This document shows positions 1 to 5,307 of a DNA stretch of 7,532 nucleotides, one piece after another (position 1 is the first letter of the stretch; every line of letters begins with the position of its first letter). The translations under genes and the position numbers were made by a program. The DNA is from an uncultured Granulosicoccaceae bacterium. Lineage in GTDB: Bacteria; Pseudomonadota; Gammaproteobacteria; JABXHR01. The stretch spans positions 1 through 7,532 of the forward strand of contig CAKZUS010000151.1 in NCBI GenBank assembly GCA_937921805.1, given 5' to 3'. Below the pieces are notes generated by a model. The model had not been told where the DNA came from and did no database searches. It saw only the letters and a program-made list of their open reading frames with translations.

Positions 1-1
1 A

Positions 2-379
2 CCCGAGGAAGCCTTTACGCTGGCTAATACCGGCAAGCTTAAAATTGAGGCCGACGGCGTGCACCACATTGTACTGTGCGCAAGCCATTACACACCCCTC
101 GATACTGACGCTTTTCACGTCGAGTTAACAGGCCAGCTTAACGGATCTATATATGCGTACGGACATAAAGGGCAGTTAAATATAACTAGATCAGGCGACG
201 GCGATGGACACGCGCAACTAGTTTTTGATGGATCCGGCAAAGTGACGCGCAGCGGATCCGGCAACGGCAACGCGTTGAGCATATCTATCAACCCCTGCGT
301 AGGCAGAGCCACGCGCAGCGGCAGCGGTAAAGGCTTCGCCATTAACTACAACTCTGAGACGAGAGAAGGAGCGAAATAA
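2..379 (+). CDS. Gly-rich TRSGxGxG repeat protein, 5' end missing
   Basis: The reading frame is open from base 2, so the gene starts before the window; the GTG at 59 is only an internal codon. The visible 125 residues have a mixed N-terminal half (through a Cys/His-containing VLCASHY stretch) and then three short repeats of the type TRSGxGxGxA at about residues 62, 82 and 104, spaced 20-22 residues apart. Parts of the DNA repeat too: GGATCCGGCAA at 230 and 254, and ACGCGCAGCGG at 245 and 311. Gly/Asp/Ser repeat proteins of this look occur as hypothetical proteins in phages of enterobacteria and pseudomonads; no function is known to me. The stop overlaps the next start (TAATG at 377-381), implying translational coupling to the CsrA-like gene, and the AGAAGGAG just before the stop can serve as that gene's ribosome-binding site. 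Confidence 0.7.
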   Translation, partial: PEEAFTLANTGKLKIEADGVHHIVLCASHYTPLDTDAFHVELTGQLNGSIYAYGHKGQLNITRSGDGDGHAQLVFDGSGKVTRSGSGNGNALSISINPCVGRATRSGSGKGFAINYNSETREGAK

Positions 380-633
380 TGTGCTGCTTGAATTTATCGC
401 GCCGGATCGGCGAAAGAATAATCATAGGCGAACACACTGTTCTAAAGGTTGTCTCCATATCGAGCCATCAAGTAATGCTGCAGTTTGTTGCGCCAAAGAA
501 TATACGGATTGATAGAGAAGAAATCCGAATTCTAAAAGACAGAGATGCAAACGAAGCGTTGCCAGAACCAGAGCAGTGGAACATTCACAAAGCAAGCCAG
601 TATTTTCCAGTTAACTCGCAAGGTAATCACTAA
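379..633 (+). CDS. csrA: CsrA/RsmA-like RNA-binding translational regulator
   Basis: This 84-residue protein matches the CsrA family, small dimeric proteins that bind GGA motifs in mRNA leaders and control translation or stability. The N-terminal LNLSRRIGERIIIG lines up with the canonical LILTRRVGETLMIG, with a two-residue extension (MCC). Further on, APKNIRIDREEI matches canonical APKEVSVHREEI. The arginines that contact RNA in characterised CsrA (R6/R7 and R44) have counterparts here at R8/R9 and the DREEI arginine. After about residue 55 there is a 30-residue tail unlike chromosomal CsrA, which is usually about 61 residues. ATG overlaps the upstream stop and its own TAA overlaps the next ATG, so it sits inside a translationally coupled trio. 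Its place among phage-like genes next to ssb suggests an element-borne copy that could regulate element or host mRNAs; that role is inferred. Confidence 0.88.
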   Translation: MCCLNLSRRIGERIIIGEHTVLKVVSISSHQVMLQFVAPKNIRIDREEIRILKDRDANEALPEPEQWNIHKASQYFPVNSQGNH

Positions 634-1052
634 TGAATCTCAAAATGCAACCACTTTCGGAAAAAGGCATATCCTCTTTGGGCAATGGTCTCTGGGAAGA
701 AAATTTATTCGAACAATTACAAGCACTCGTGATAGCCGTGCGCGATGGAGACGACGAAGCGGTAGGGAAAGTCGATTTGTCCTTCACCGTCGAGCAACCA
801 AAAGACGGGCCAGTAGCGATAGAAATAGGCGGAGTGCCTAGAGAACTGTTTACTATCGTTGCCAAAATAAAAATATCCGAACCAGGGCATGTCGTATCGG
901 AGGGACGTATAAAACACGAATACACGCATTCCGCCCGAGCAGACATGTACTGGGATGACATTCATCAAACATTAAAAAGCGTAAAGGCAGAAGTACAGAA
1001 AGACCTTTTCGATTTTGGAACAGATCACGAACAACAGCATCCTGCCCATTAA
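633..1052 (+). CDS. Unknown 139-residue protein upstream of ssb
   Basis: I do not recognise this family. The protein is acidic and soluble, with no signal peptide or membrane segment. An N-terminal helical part (about 20-45, rich in E, L, V) is followed by a region that looks like beta strands (about 46-90: DLSFTVEQ, PVAIEIGG, FTIVAKIKI), then a polar helical C-terminus ending in His/Gln residues. The start was chosen because ATG overlaps the CsrA stop (TAATG at 631-635) with AAGG at 620-623; a second ATG at 645 is possible. It ends 19 bp before ssb, so it is probably co-transcribed with csrA and ssb. The location suggests a role linked to element DNA metabolism, but that is context only. Confidence 0.75.
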   Translation: MNLKMQPLSEKGISSLGNGLWEENLFEQLQALVIAVRDGDDEAVGKVDLSFTVEQPKDGPVAIEIGGVPRELFTIVAKIKISEPGHVVSEGRIKHEYTHSARADMYWDDIHQTLKSVKAEVQKDLFDFGTDHEQQHPAH

Positions 1053-1071
1053 TTAACTGAGGAAAAATATC

Positions 1072-1524
1072 ATGTCACGCGGAATAAACAAAGTAATTTT
1101 AGTCGGCAATCTCGGACAAGACCCCGAGACACGCTACACCCCCAGCAACACCGCTGTTGTCAATATCAGCGTAGCAACGGCTGAGAGCTGGACGGACAAG
1201 AACACCAACCAGCGTCAAGAGCGCACTGAATGGCATCGTGTGGTGATGTTCAACCGCCTCGCTGAGATCGCGGGCGAATATCTGCACAAAGGCTCGCAGG
1301 TGTACCTAGAAGGCAAGCTGCAAACGCGCAAGTGGACCGACAAAGACGGCCAGGATCGCTACACCACAGAGATTGTGGCAAGTGAGATGAAAATGCTCAG
1401 CAATCGCGAAGATTCAGGCGCGTCGCGCCAAACAGCACCACAGCAGACCCGCCGCGCCGCACCACAGGCGCCCCGCCCTGCCGCTGCGCAGGCTGTAACG
1501 TTTGACGAAGATATACCTTTTTAA
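1072..1524 (+). CDS. ssb: Single-stranded DNA-binding protein (SSB)
   Basis: SSB coats single-stranded DNA in replication, recombination and repair, and recruits partners through its C-terminal tip. The 150 residues have the full layout: OB fold at about 1-110 (starting SRGINKVILVGNLGQDPE), a Gln/Ala/Pro-rich linker at about 118-141, and the acidic tail ending DEDIPF. The DNA-stacking aromatics known from E. coli SSB have counterparts at W40, W54, F60 and W88. The linker is shorter than in E. coli (about 177 residues in total), which is common in phage and plasmid SSBs. The start is supported by GAGGAAAA at about 1059-1066. The gene lies 19 bp after the unknown upstream gene and 11 bp before the LRR-like gene, so all are probably one transcript. 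It most likely supports replication or recombination of the element. Confidence 0.97.
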   Translation: MSRGINKVILVGNLGQDPETRYTPSNTAVVNISVATAESWTDKNTNQRQERTEWHRVVMFNRLAEIAGEYLHKGSQVYLEGKLQTRKWTDKDGQDRYTTEIVASEMKMLSNREDSGASRQTAPQQTRRAAPQAPRPAAAQAVTFDEDIPF

Positions 1525-1535
1525 GGCGAACAAAA

Positions 1536-1961
1536 ATGAAAATGACTATACCTTTTGTTTATTTTGGCAGTATCACCCCACAAACTAAAGTACCAGATGA
1601 CACCACCCATATTATCGGCCAAGTGTTTTTTGACAATTGCAAGCGAAGCGCATCGTTGCCTGTAGGTTTGCGTGTGATTATTGGTGACGTGGACTTGACC
1701 AATAGCAAAATGGAACTTTTGCCACAAACTCTTGAGACTATATCAGGAAGCCTGCAGGCTTATAATTCTTCACTGCGCCACCTGCCCGAATCACTGCAAG
1801 TGATAGGCGGGGATTGTGAGATTAGAAGGTCTTGCGTTGTGAATTTCCCCGAGTCATTTGTTTGCGTTGGCGGCTCGCTCAAATGTAGCAACATAACAGC
1901 ACAAAACATTATTGCAGACATTGCGCATGATGGCCCCAATGCTGATGACATCCCGTTCTAA
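1536..1961 (+). CDS. LRR-like protein with SSB-type C-terminal tail
   Basis: This 141-residue protein contains four back-to-back 21-residue repeats (about 41-61, 62-82, 83-103 and 104-124) of the form LPxxLxxIxGsLxxxxxxLxx, a leucine-rich-repeat-like solenoid. The last repeat has FP in place of LP. An N-terminal cap of about 40 residues precedes the repeats. The final residues, NADDIPF, copy the acidic tip of SSB (DEDIPF in the gene just upstream), the motif that docks onto SSB partners such as exonuclease I, RecO, RecQ, PriA and Pol III chi. The two tails use different codons, so this is not a fresh copy of the ssb end. The ATG lies 11 bp after the ssb stop, and a second in-frame ATG follows two codons later. 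I infer that it binds SSB-interacting proteins or competes with SSB for them. No exact family is recognised. Confidence 0.85.
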   Translation: MKMTIPFVYFGSITPQTKVPDDTTHIIGQVFFDNCKRSASLPVGLRVIIGDVDLTNSKMELLPQTLETISGSLQAYNSSLRHLPESLQVIGGDCEIRRSCVVNFPESFVCVGGSLKCSNITAQNIIADIAHDGPNADDIPF

Positions 1962-1971
1962 GGAGACGGAA

Positions 1972-2232
1972 ATGCAAGAACGAGACAGGCTAACAGCCGC
2001 AGCACGCTTAGAGCGTCTAGTAACACTGATTCGTAACGGCACATCGCTGAGCGAGTTAAAAAAAGAAGTAGGCCCTTCCGATGTTGAGGCGCAGGAATCT
2101 GAAAAGCGATTAGCGCGTCTTGACCAACTATATAAAAGGTATGGATATGCTGAAAATATGCCGCCATCTGTTGCGAAAACTTACGCAGATTTACAGGCGC
2201 AACAAGATAGTTTTGAAGCCACCTATTACTGA
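1972..2232 (+). CDS. Unknown 86-residue charged helical protein
   Basis: The start at 1972 was chosen over an earlier in-frame ATG at 1912 because AAGGAG (1960-1965) lies directly in front and the longer version would overlap the LRR-like gene by 50 bp. The protein is highly charged and probably all helical (ARLERLVTLIRNG, LSELKKEVG, EKRLARLDQLYKRYG), with no membrane segment or cysteine. I do not recognise it. It begins 10 bp after the LRR-like gene stop, in the same direction, so it probably belongs to the same operon as ssb. The leader contains two GGA triplets next to the start, which is a possible but unproven CsrA target. Confidence 0.7.
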   Translation: MQERDRLTAAARLERLVTLIRNGTSLSELKKEVGPSDVEAQESEKRLARLDQLYKRYGYAENMPPSVAKTYADLQAQQDSFEATYY

Positions 2233-2295
2233 CGCGGCCCGCCGTGCAGTCTGGCCCATTTTATGACGATATACCGTATTAGAGGAGAGGAAAAA

Positions 2296-2508
2296 ATGAA
2301 GACGATCAGAGGACTAAAAATGAAAATGTGGCACATATTAATAATTCTTTGTGTCTTTGCTTTTAGTTGGATTGGTAACGCGTACAAGCTGATTAACAGC
2401 GACTTCGACAGCCCGCTTAGAGCAGAGTTTTTTCATGGAGTAGGGCTTGTAATACCACCAATCAGCATAATCACTGTGTGGGTGAGCGAAGAAAAGAGCA
2501 CAGAGTAG
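2296..2508 (+). CDS. Small two-helix membrane protein
   Basis: The chosen start at 2296 follows GGAGAGG (2284-2290); an in-frame ATG at 2263 lacks a ribosome-binding site. The 70-residue product has a basic N-terminus (K and R within the first 11 residues) and then two hydrophobic stretches, at about 12-30 (WHILIILCVFAFSWIGNAY) and about 46-63 (GVGLVIPPISIITVWV). A short acidic loop (about 35-40) separates them. By the positive-inside rule the N-terminus should be cytoplasmic, which puts the C-terminus there too. Small membrane proteins of this sort are common in prophages. The function cannot be told from sequence, and no holin or superinfection-exclusion family is recognised. Confidence 0.7.
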   Translation: MKTIRGLKMKMWHILIILCVFAFSWIGNAYKLINSDFDSPLRAEFFHGVGLVIPPISIITVWVSEEKSTE

Positions 2509-2557
2509 AAACATGTTTTACCCATATTCCCAGCAATGGGGTGTTCTGCCCCTGATA

Positions 2558-2570
2558 TTTGTCCGACAAA
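2558..2570. promoter_or_regulatory. 13-bp palindrome, possible operator
   Basis: TTTGTC-C-GACAAA is a perfect inverted repeat with a one-base centre, 30 bp before the start at 2600. It lies in the only sizeable gap (2509-2599) in the left gene run. It is followed by an AT-rich stretch, as expected for an operator near a promoter, but I see no convincing -10/-35 pair. A small GGGG/CCCC stem (2538-2552 region) lies just upstream and has no T-tract. Confidence 0.35.
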
Positions 2571-2599
2571 AACTTAACCTTCCTTTTTAGGGGAAAGCA

Positions 2600-2815
2600 A
2601 TGTCCAAATCAGAAGCCCAAAAACCCCTACTTATAGATAAAGAAATAGATTCAATAATAGAAATAACAAAAGAGGCATTAGAAACACATCGGCGCCTATA
2701 CGAGGAACACATGAGTAGTGTCGAATCATGTCAGAGCATTTTGAATCAATGTGCTTTAATACAAAGCCACGCTCGTGAATTTAACACCCACCAGGAGGGA
2801 AACGATGAGCGCTGA
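2600..2815 (+). CDS. Short helical protein upstream of xis-like gene
   Basis: This 71-residue protein is mostly helical (about residues 13-50, DKEIDSIIEITKEALETHRR and on) and could form a coiled coil. It has two cysteines (C44 and C51). AGGGGAAA at about 2589-2596 is a good ribosome-binding site. Its end overlaps the following xis-like gene by 11 bp, so the two are probably translated together. The family is not recognised. Its position next to the excision/integration genes suggests a small regulatory role in the element, which is inference only. Confidence 0.65.
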   Translation: MSKSEAQKPLLIDKEIDSIIEITKEALETHRRLYEEHMSSVESCQSILNQCALIQSHAREFNTHQEGNDER

Positions 2816-3092
2816 TGACCCAATGCGTCAAGCAATCATAGTAATGACTAGAGAGCAGCTAGAAGCAATAATTAGCCCAATCAAAGCAGAATTAGTGGAG
2901 ATAAAGGAGCGTCTTGAAGCAGCAAACCCCGAATTCATCACGGCAAAAGGCATGATGACTCGCTTAGGGGTAAAGTCGCACTCCACGATGTGGAAGAAAA
3001 TAGAAGAGCTGAGAGGTTTTCCTTCCCCCGCAACAAGAAACCCACTAAAATGGACATGCTCAGATGTCGATACTTACTTCAAAAATTGTTAA
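2805..3092 (+). CDS. AlpA/excisionase-like winged-HTH protein
   Basis: The 95-residue product has a helical, possibly coiled-coil N-terminus (about 15-40). Then comes a MerR/AlpA-type DNA-binding module at about 45-93: ITAKGMMTRLGVKSHSTMWKK (first helices and turn), GFP, and LKWTCSDVDTYFKN, which matches the closing W..SDVD.Y/W element of AlpA and excisionase domains. Such proteins act as excisionases or as activators of integrase genes. The start at 2805 follows AGGAGGG (2793-2799); an upstream in-frame codon at 2775 is less likely. The gene converges on the integrase, with the two ends overlapping by 4 bp. That neighbour makes a recombination-directionality role the best guess. Confidence 0.72.
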   Translation: MSADDPMRQAIIVMTREQLEAIISPIKAELVEIKERLEAANPEFITAKGMMTRLGVKSHSTMWKKIEELRGFPSPATRNPLKWTCSDVDTYFKNC

Positions 3093-4066
3093 TCCAGCAT
3101 GTCCGCGATGTCTTCCGCGCGGGGGTTGTAATACCGAAGAGCCATTTTTTGATCTTTCCACCCAAACATTTTGCATAAATCCATGACGCTCAATTTTTTT
3201 GCTATGTGTGTTGCGGCGTAATGCCGCGCATCGTGAAACGTCATTTCATCAAACCCCAGTGCCTGCTTATGTCGGCGAAACATGGTGCTTAAAACTTCAG
3301 ACTTGATTGGAAAGAAATACTCGTCATCATCAATGCACCAATCTAAGTAGTCCCCAGCCAGTTTTGATAAAGGTATGTTACGGTCAGTTCCATTTTTTGT
3401 ATTTTTGATATGGAGCACACGACCAGTTCGATAACGTTTCTTGGCTCCAACAATTTCCCCTGCTCTCATACCAGTCTCTAAGGCAAAGGCAAAGGCTAGT
3501 GCCGTGATTTGCGTTTTGGTTCGAAGCACAGCCCCCTGTTTATGTTTCATCGCCTCAAGCAATGCAGCGATTTGTGTCTGTGAATACAATAAATCCCTCG
3601 ACGGCGGAGACGGGGGCTTATCTATGGCTCGCCACGGGTTATTTTGGCAACATTTTAGTTTGCGGATTGCGTATTGCCACACTGAAGACATGATTGTCAT
3701 TTCTCGGCTCACGCTGGCACCACTCACTTCTCGTAATCGGGAGTCACGCAAAGACTCTGCATCTATTATCGTGAACTTATGGAGTGGCTTGTGTATCGGC
3801 AAGTATCTTTTCAAAAGATCAATGCGGATTTGCTCCCAACGATACCCTTTGTGTTTTACCGCAATGTCTGTATGATATAAATCTAGCACCTCACCGACGG
3901 TGTAATCGACTACTGAGCCTCCATCTAGCGATCGTAGCTCTTTCTCTTTCTCGCCAGCCCATTCTTCAGCTTCCCGCTTGTAGCGAAACGTCTTCGATGT
4001 GGAGTGATGGTTTTTGATTCGCACGATAGCGCGCCAGTTTCCGTTACGTTGCTCGATCTTCGCCAT
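3089..4066 (-). CDS. int: Tyrosine recombinase (phage-type integrase)
   Basis: Site-specific recombinase that would integrate and excise the element. With the ATG at 4066 it has 325 residues: an N-terminal arm-type DNA-binding domain (MAKIEQRNGNWRAIVRIKN, about 1-50), a SAM-like core-binding domain (about 55-150) and the catalytic domain (about 160-325). Catalytic residues visible are R201 (TGMRAGE), K224 (NTKNG), H278 and R281 (FHDARHYAATH), W303 (FGWKD, where most relatives have GH) and nucleophile Y312 in RYYNP. A GTG start at 4087 would add seven residues. I prefer the ATG because its N-terminus looks like typical family starts and the upstream bases then form a clean repeat. The last bases overlap the convergent xis-like gene. 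Confidence 0.95.
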   Translation of the reverse strand: MAKIEQRNGNWRAIVRIKNHHSTSKTFRYKREAEEWAGEKEKELRSLDGGSVVDYTVGEVLDLYHTDIAVKHKGYRWEQIRIDLLKRYLPIHKPLHKFTIIDAESLRDSRLREVSGASVSREMTIMSSVWQYAIRKLKCCQNNPWRAIDKPPSPPSRDLLYSQTQIAALLEAMKHKQGAVLRTKTQITALAFAFALETGMRAGEIVGAKKRYRTGRVLHIKNTKNGTDRNIPLSKLAGDYLDWCIDDDEYFFPIKSEVLSTMFRRHKQALGFDEMTFHDARHYAATHIAKKLSVMDLCKMFGWKDQKMALRYYNPRAEDIADMLD

Positions 4067-4088
4067 TTTGGTCCATTGGTGGTCCACT
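4067..4088. repeat. Paired TGGTCCA repeat, copy 1 (at int start)
   Basis: TTTGGTCCAT-TGG-TGGTCCA-CT holds two TGGTCCA boxes at 4069 and 4080, 11 bp (about one helical turn) apart. It abuts the integrase ATG. The same arrangement recurs at 4251-4272. Integrase or excisionase binding sites, or integrase autoregulation, are plausible. Confidence 0.7.
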
Positions 4089-4250
4089 AGTCTTTCAAAA
4101 ACCTATCATAACCTGTGCTAGCAAATATGACGAAAACAGCTAAGTGCTTGTTTATACTCATATACTTGCAGAGACTGAAGAAGTCAATTCATATATTCAG
4201 TCCTCTTCTCGGCACCATAAATCATCAAATAATCAGCAACTTATGATTGA
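4089..4250. other. Candidate attachment (attP/attL) region
   Basis: A 162-bp AT-rich stretch without a gene, directly upstream of int and bracketed by the two TGGTCCA-pair repeats. It contains an inverted repeat, GACTGAA (4173-4179) with TTCAGTC (4196-4202), and a second weaker one, AATCAT (4220-4225) with ATGATT (4243-4248). Attachment sites of tyrosine-recombinase elements usually lie next to int with arm sites on both sides, which is the layout here. The core cannot be identified without the other element end or an empty site. Confidence 0.45.
4105..4133 (-). promoter_or_regulatory. Candidate integrase promoter
   Basis: On the minus strand, TCGTCA (4133-4128; 4 of 6 against TTGACA), a 17-bp spacer and TATGAT (4110-4105; 5 of 6 against TATAAT) form a sigma70-like promoter. 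Transcription would start near 4098, leaving a leader of about 32 bases that contains repeat copy 1, so a protein bound there could block int expression. Confidence 0.45.
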
Positions 4251-4272
4251 TTTGGTCCATAAATGGTCCATT
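4251..4272. repeat. Paired TGGTCCA repeat, copy 2 (at cas8c-like stop)
   Basis: TTTGGTCCAT-AAA-TGGTCCA-TT repeats copy 1 in direct orientation, offset by 184 bp, with the same 11-bp spacing between its boxes (4253 and 4264). The differences are confined to the three-base centre and one end base. It ends exactly where the stop codon of the cas8c-like frame begins. Confidence 0.7.
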
Positions 4273-4282
4273 TCACGTGAAA
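4271..4282. promoter_or_regulatory. 12-bp palindrome resembling parS core
   Basis: TTTCACGTGAAA is a perfect palindrome. With one more base, TTTCACGTGAAAC equals 13 of 16 positions of the ParB-binding parS consensus TGTTTCACGTGAAACA. It overlaps the last codons and stop of the cas8c-like frame. A single imperfect site with no parA/parB nearby may be chance, but it also sits at the probable element border. Confidence 0.25.
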
Positions 4283-5148
4283 CCAGTTGCGCCGCACCAT
4301 GCAGCAAGTACCGGCGTAGGCCCGTTTTCTCGAATTTTTGCACTGGCTGTGTGAGCGACTTGTCGCGGTATCGCACCCGAGCCGCTGACGATAGCCTTGA
4401 ACGTTTGATCAATCACTCTGTCAGCGCCGCTCAAAGCATCGAGCAGCGCTTTGACTGACGAGCAGCATGGGTGTATGTCAGCCATGCGACCATGCAGCGC
4501 GCGCACACGTCGAGCCAGGTCGTGTGTGCTCATCGTGTACAAGTAAGATTGCGCAATCCGCCCGCTGTTGCCTTTAAGACCCGCGATGAAAATCGGCTGA
4601 GCATTAGCCGACTCCATCCATTCTAACGAACCGCTTATGTCTCTGTCGCTTGCCAGCACATTCCCAACGTGTTGCTCAGCAAGAGGGGCGAGTGTGTGAG
4701 CGCTCGACAGTGAGCCAAACAGCACACTTAGGCCACCAATGCGTACTTGCCGTTGTTTTGATAGCAAATTGAGCGCTACCCCATATTCCGCAGCTACTCT
4801 TTTATTGACCGGCGCGGCTTGCGCCCTGCCCTGCCCGTACGATTCGCAACTTTCGATGTTGCTGGAAACCAGTCTCGCGCCGACTGTCAGTGTGTTGGCT
4901 ATGCCTTTGATGACTGGGTGCACATCTGCCAGCGGACCGACTTGGCCTGTAACGAGACATTGACCCACGCCGACGCTCTCGCTTGCATCTAGCCAAGCCT
5001 CGTAAAGCGCTTTGGCCGCTGACCGCTCACAAATCAAACCACCATCATACGCAAAGACTACTTTTTTAGACTTCGGTCTACTATCAAAACCTTCCAGGTC
5101 CGGCAGCTTGGCAGGCGACCATTGGTCACAAAACCGCTTCAGCGCCAA
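4273..5148 (-). CDS. cas8c: Truncated Cas8c/Csd1-like protein (type I-C)
   Basis: Cas8c is the large subunit of the type I-C Cascade complex, recognising the PAM and stabilising the R-loop. This 291-residue frame follows the family in order: ALKRFCDQWSP (2-12), VVFAYDGG (30-37), CLVTGQ (64-69), HPVIKG (77-82), GARLVSSN (90-97), SYG (103-105), APV (112-114), ALNLL (125-129), IGGLSVLFG (137-145), FIAGLKGNSGRIAQSY (187-202) and FKAIVSGSGAIP (250-261). Full-length members have about 570-600 residues. About 100 N-terminal and 150 C-terminal residues, including the region equivalent to the small subunit Cas11c, are absent. Usually conserved spots are altered (QSSGA to TLTVGA, NAPV to AAPV). The only start is TTG without a ribosome-binding site; an in-frame stop lies at 5188-5190. 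No cas5, cas7, cas3 or CRISPR array is present. It is either a remnant or a repurposed fragment. Confidence 0.72.
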   Translation of the reverse strand: MALKRFCDQWSPAKLPDLEGFDSRPKSKKVVFAYDGGLICERSAAKALYEAWLDASESVGVGQCLVTGQVGPLADVHPVIKGIANTLTVGARLVSSNIESCESYGQGRAQAAPVNKRVAAEYGVALNLLSKQRQVRIGGLSVLFGSLSSAHTLAPLAEQHVGNVLASDRDISGSLEWMESANAQPIFIAGLKGNSGRIAQSYLYTMSTHDLARRVRALHGRMADIHPCCSSVKALLDALSGADRVIDQTFKAIVSGSGAIPRQVAHTASAKIRENGPTPVLAAWCGATGFT

Positions 5149-5265
5149 GAGGCCCGCGTCGTCGTTGTCACCAATATGTCGCGCTAACTAAACGCGCGCT
5201 CACACGCCCGACAAGCTCAGCCAGGGCTGGGTTGAAGGATTTACAGGGATTTAGGTGTTACGCAT

Positions 5266-5279
5266 ACATTAATTAATGT
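5266..5279. promoter_or_regulatory. 14-bp AT-rich palindrome before the tandem paralogues
   Basis: ACATTAATTAATGT is a perfect palindrome 28 bp before the start at 5308, a typical operator size and location. A weak promoter could overlap it (TTTACA at about 5240 as -35), but no good -10 is visible. The rest of the gap 5149-5307 shows only a short CAGC/GCTG stem near 5219-5230. Confidence 0.35.
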
Positions 5280-5307
5280 TGACTTCACACAAGCACGGAG
5301 AGAGAGA

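Noticed and set aside
230..325. Possible CRISPR-like or minisatellite array in the first gene.
   Set aside because: The repeats are short, imperfect, in frame and explained by TRSGxGxG peptide repeats.
1912..1971. Longer start for the gene at 1972.
   Set aside because: It has no ribosome-binding site and would overlap the LRR-like gene; AAGGAG sits directly before 1972.
2534..2556. GGGG/CCCC stem as a terminator after the small membrane protein gene.
   Set aside because: The stem is only four base pairs and has no T-tract after it.
3441..3875. Open plus-strand frame of 144 codons.
   Set aside because: It lies wholly antisense to the clearly recognisable integrase and has no ribosome-binding site or recognisable protein features.
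4144..4458. Plus-strand frame crossing the att candidate and the cas8c-like gene.
   Set aside because: It spans unrelated non-coding and antisense sequence and has no ribosome-binding site.
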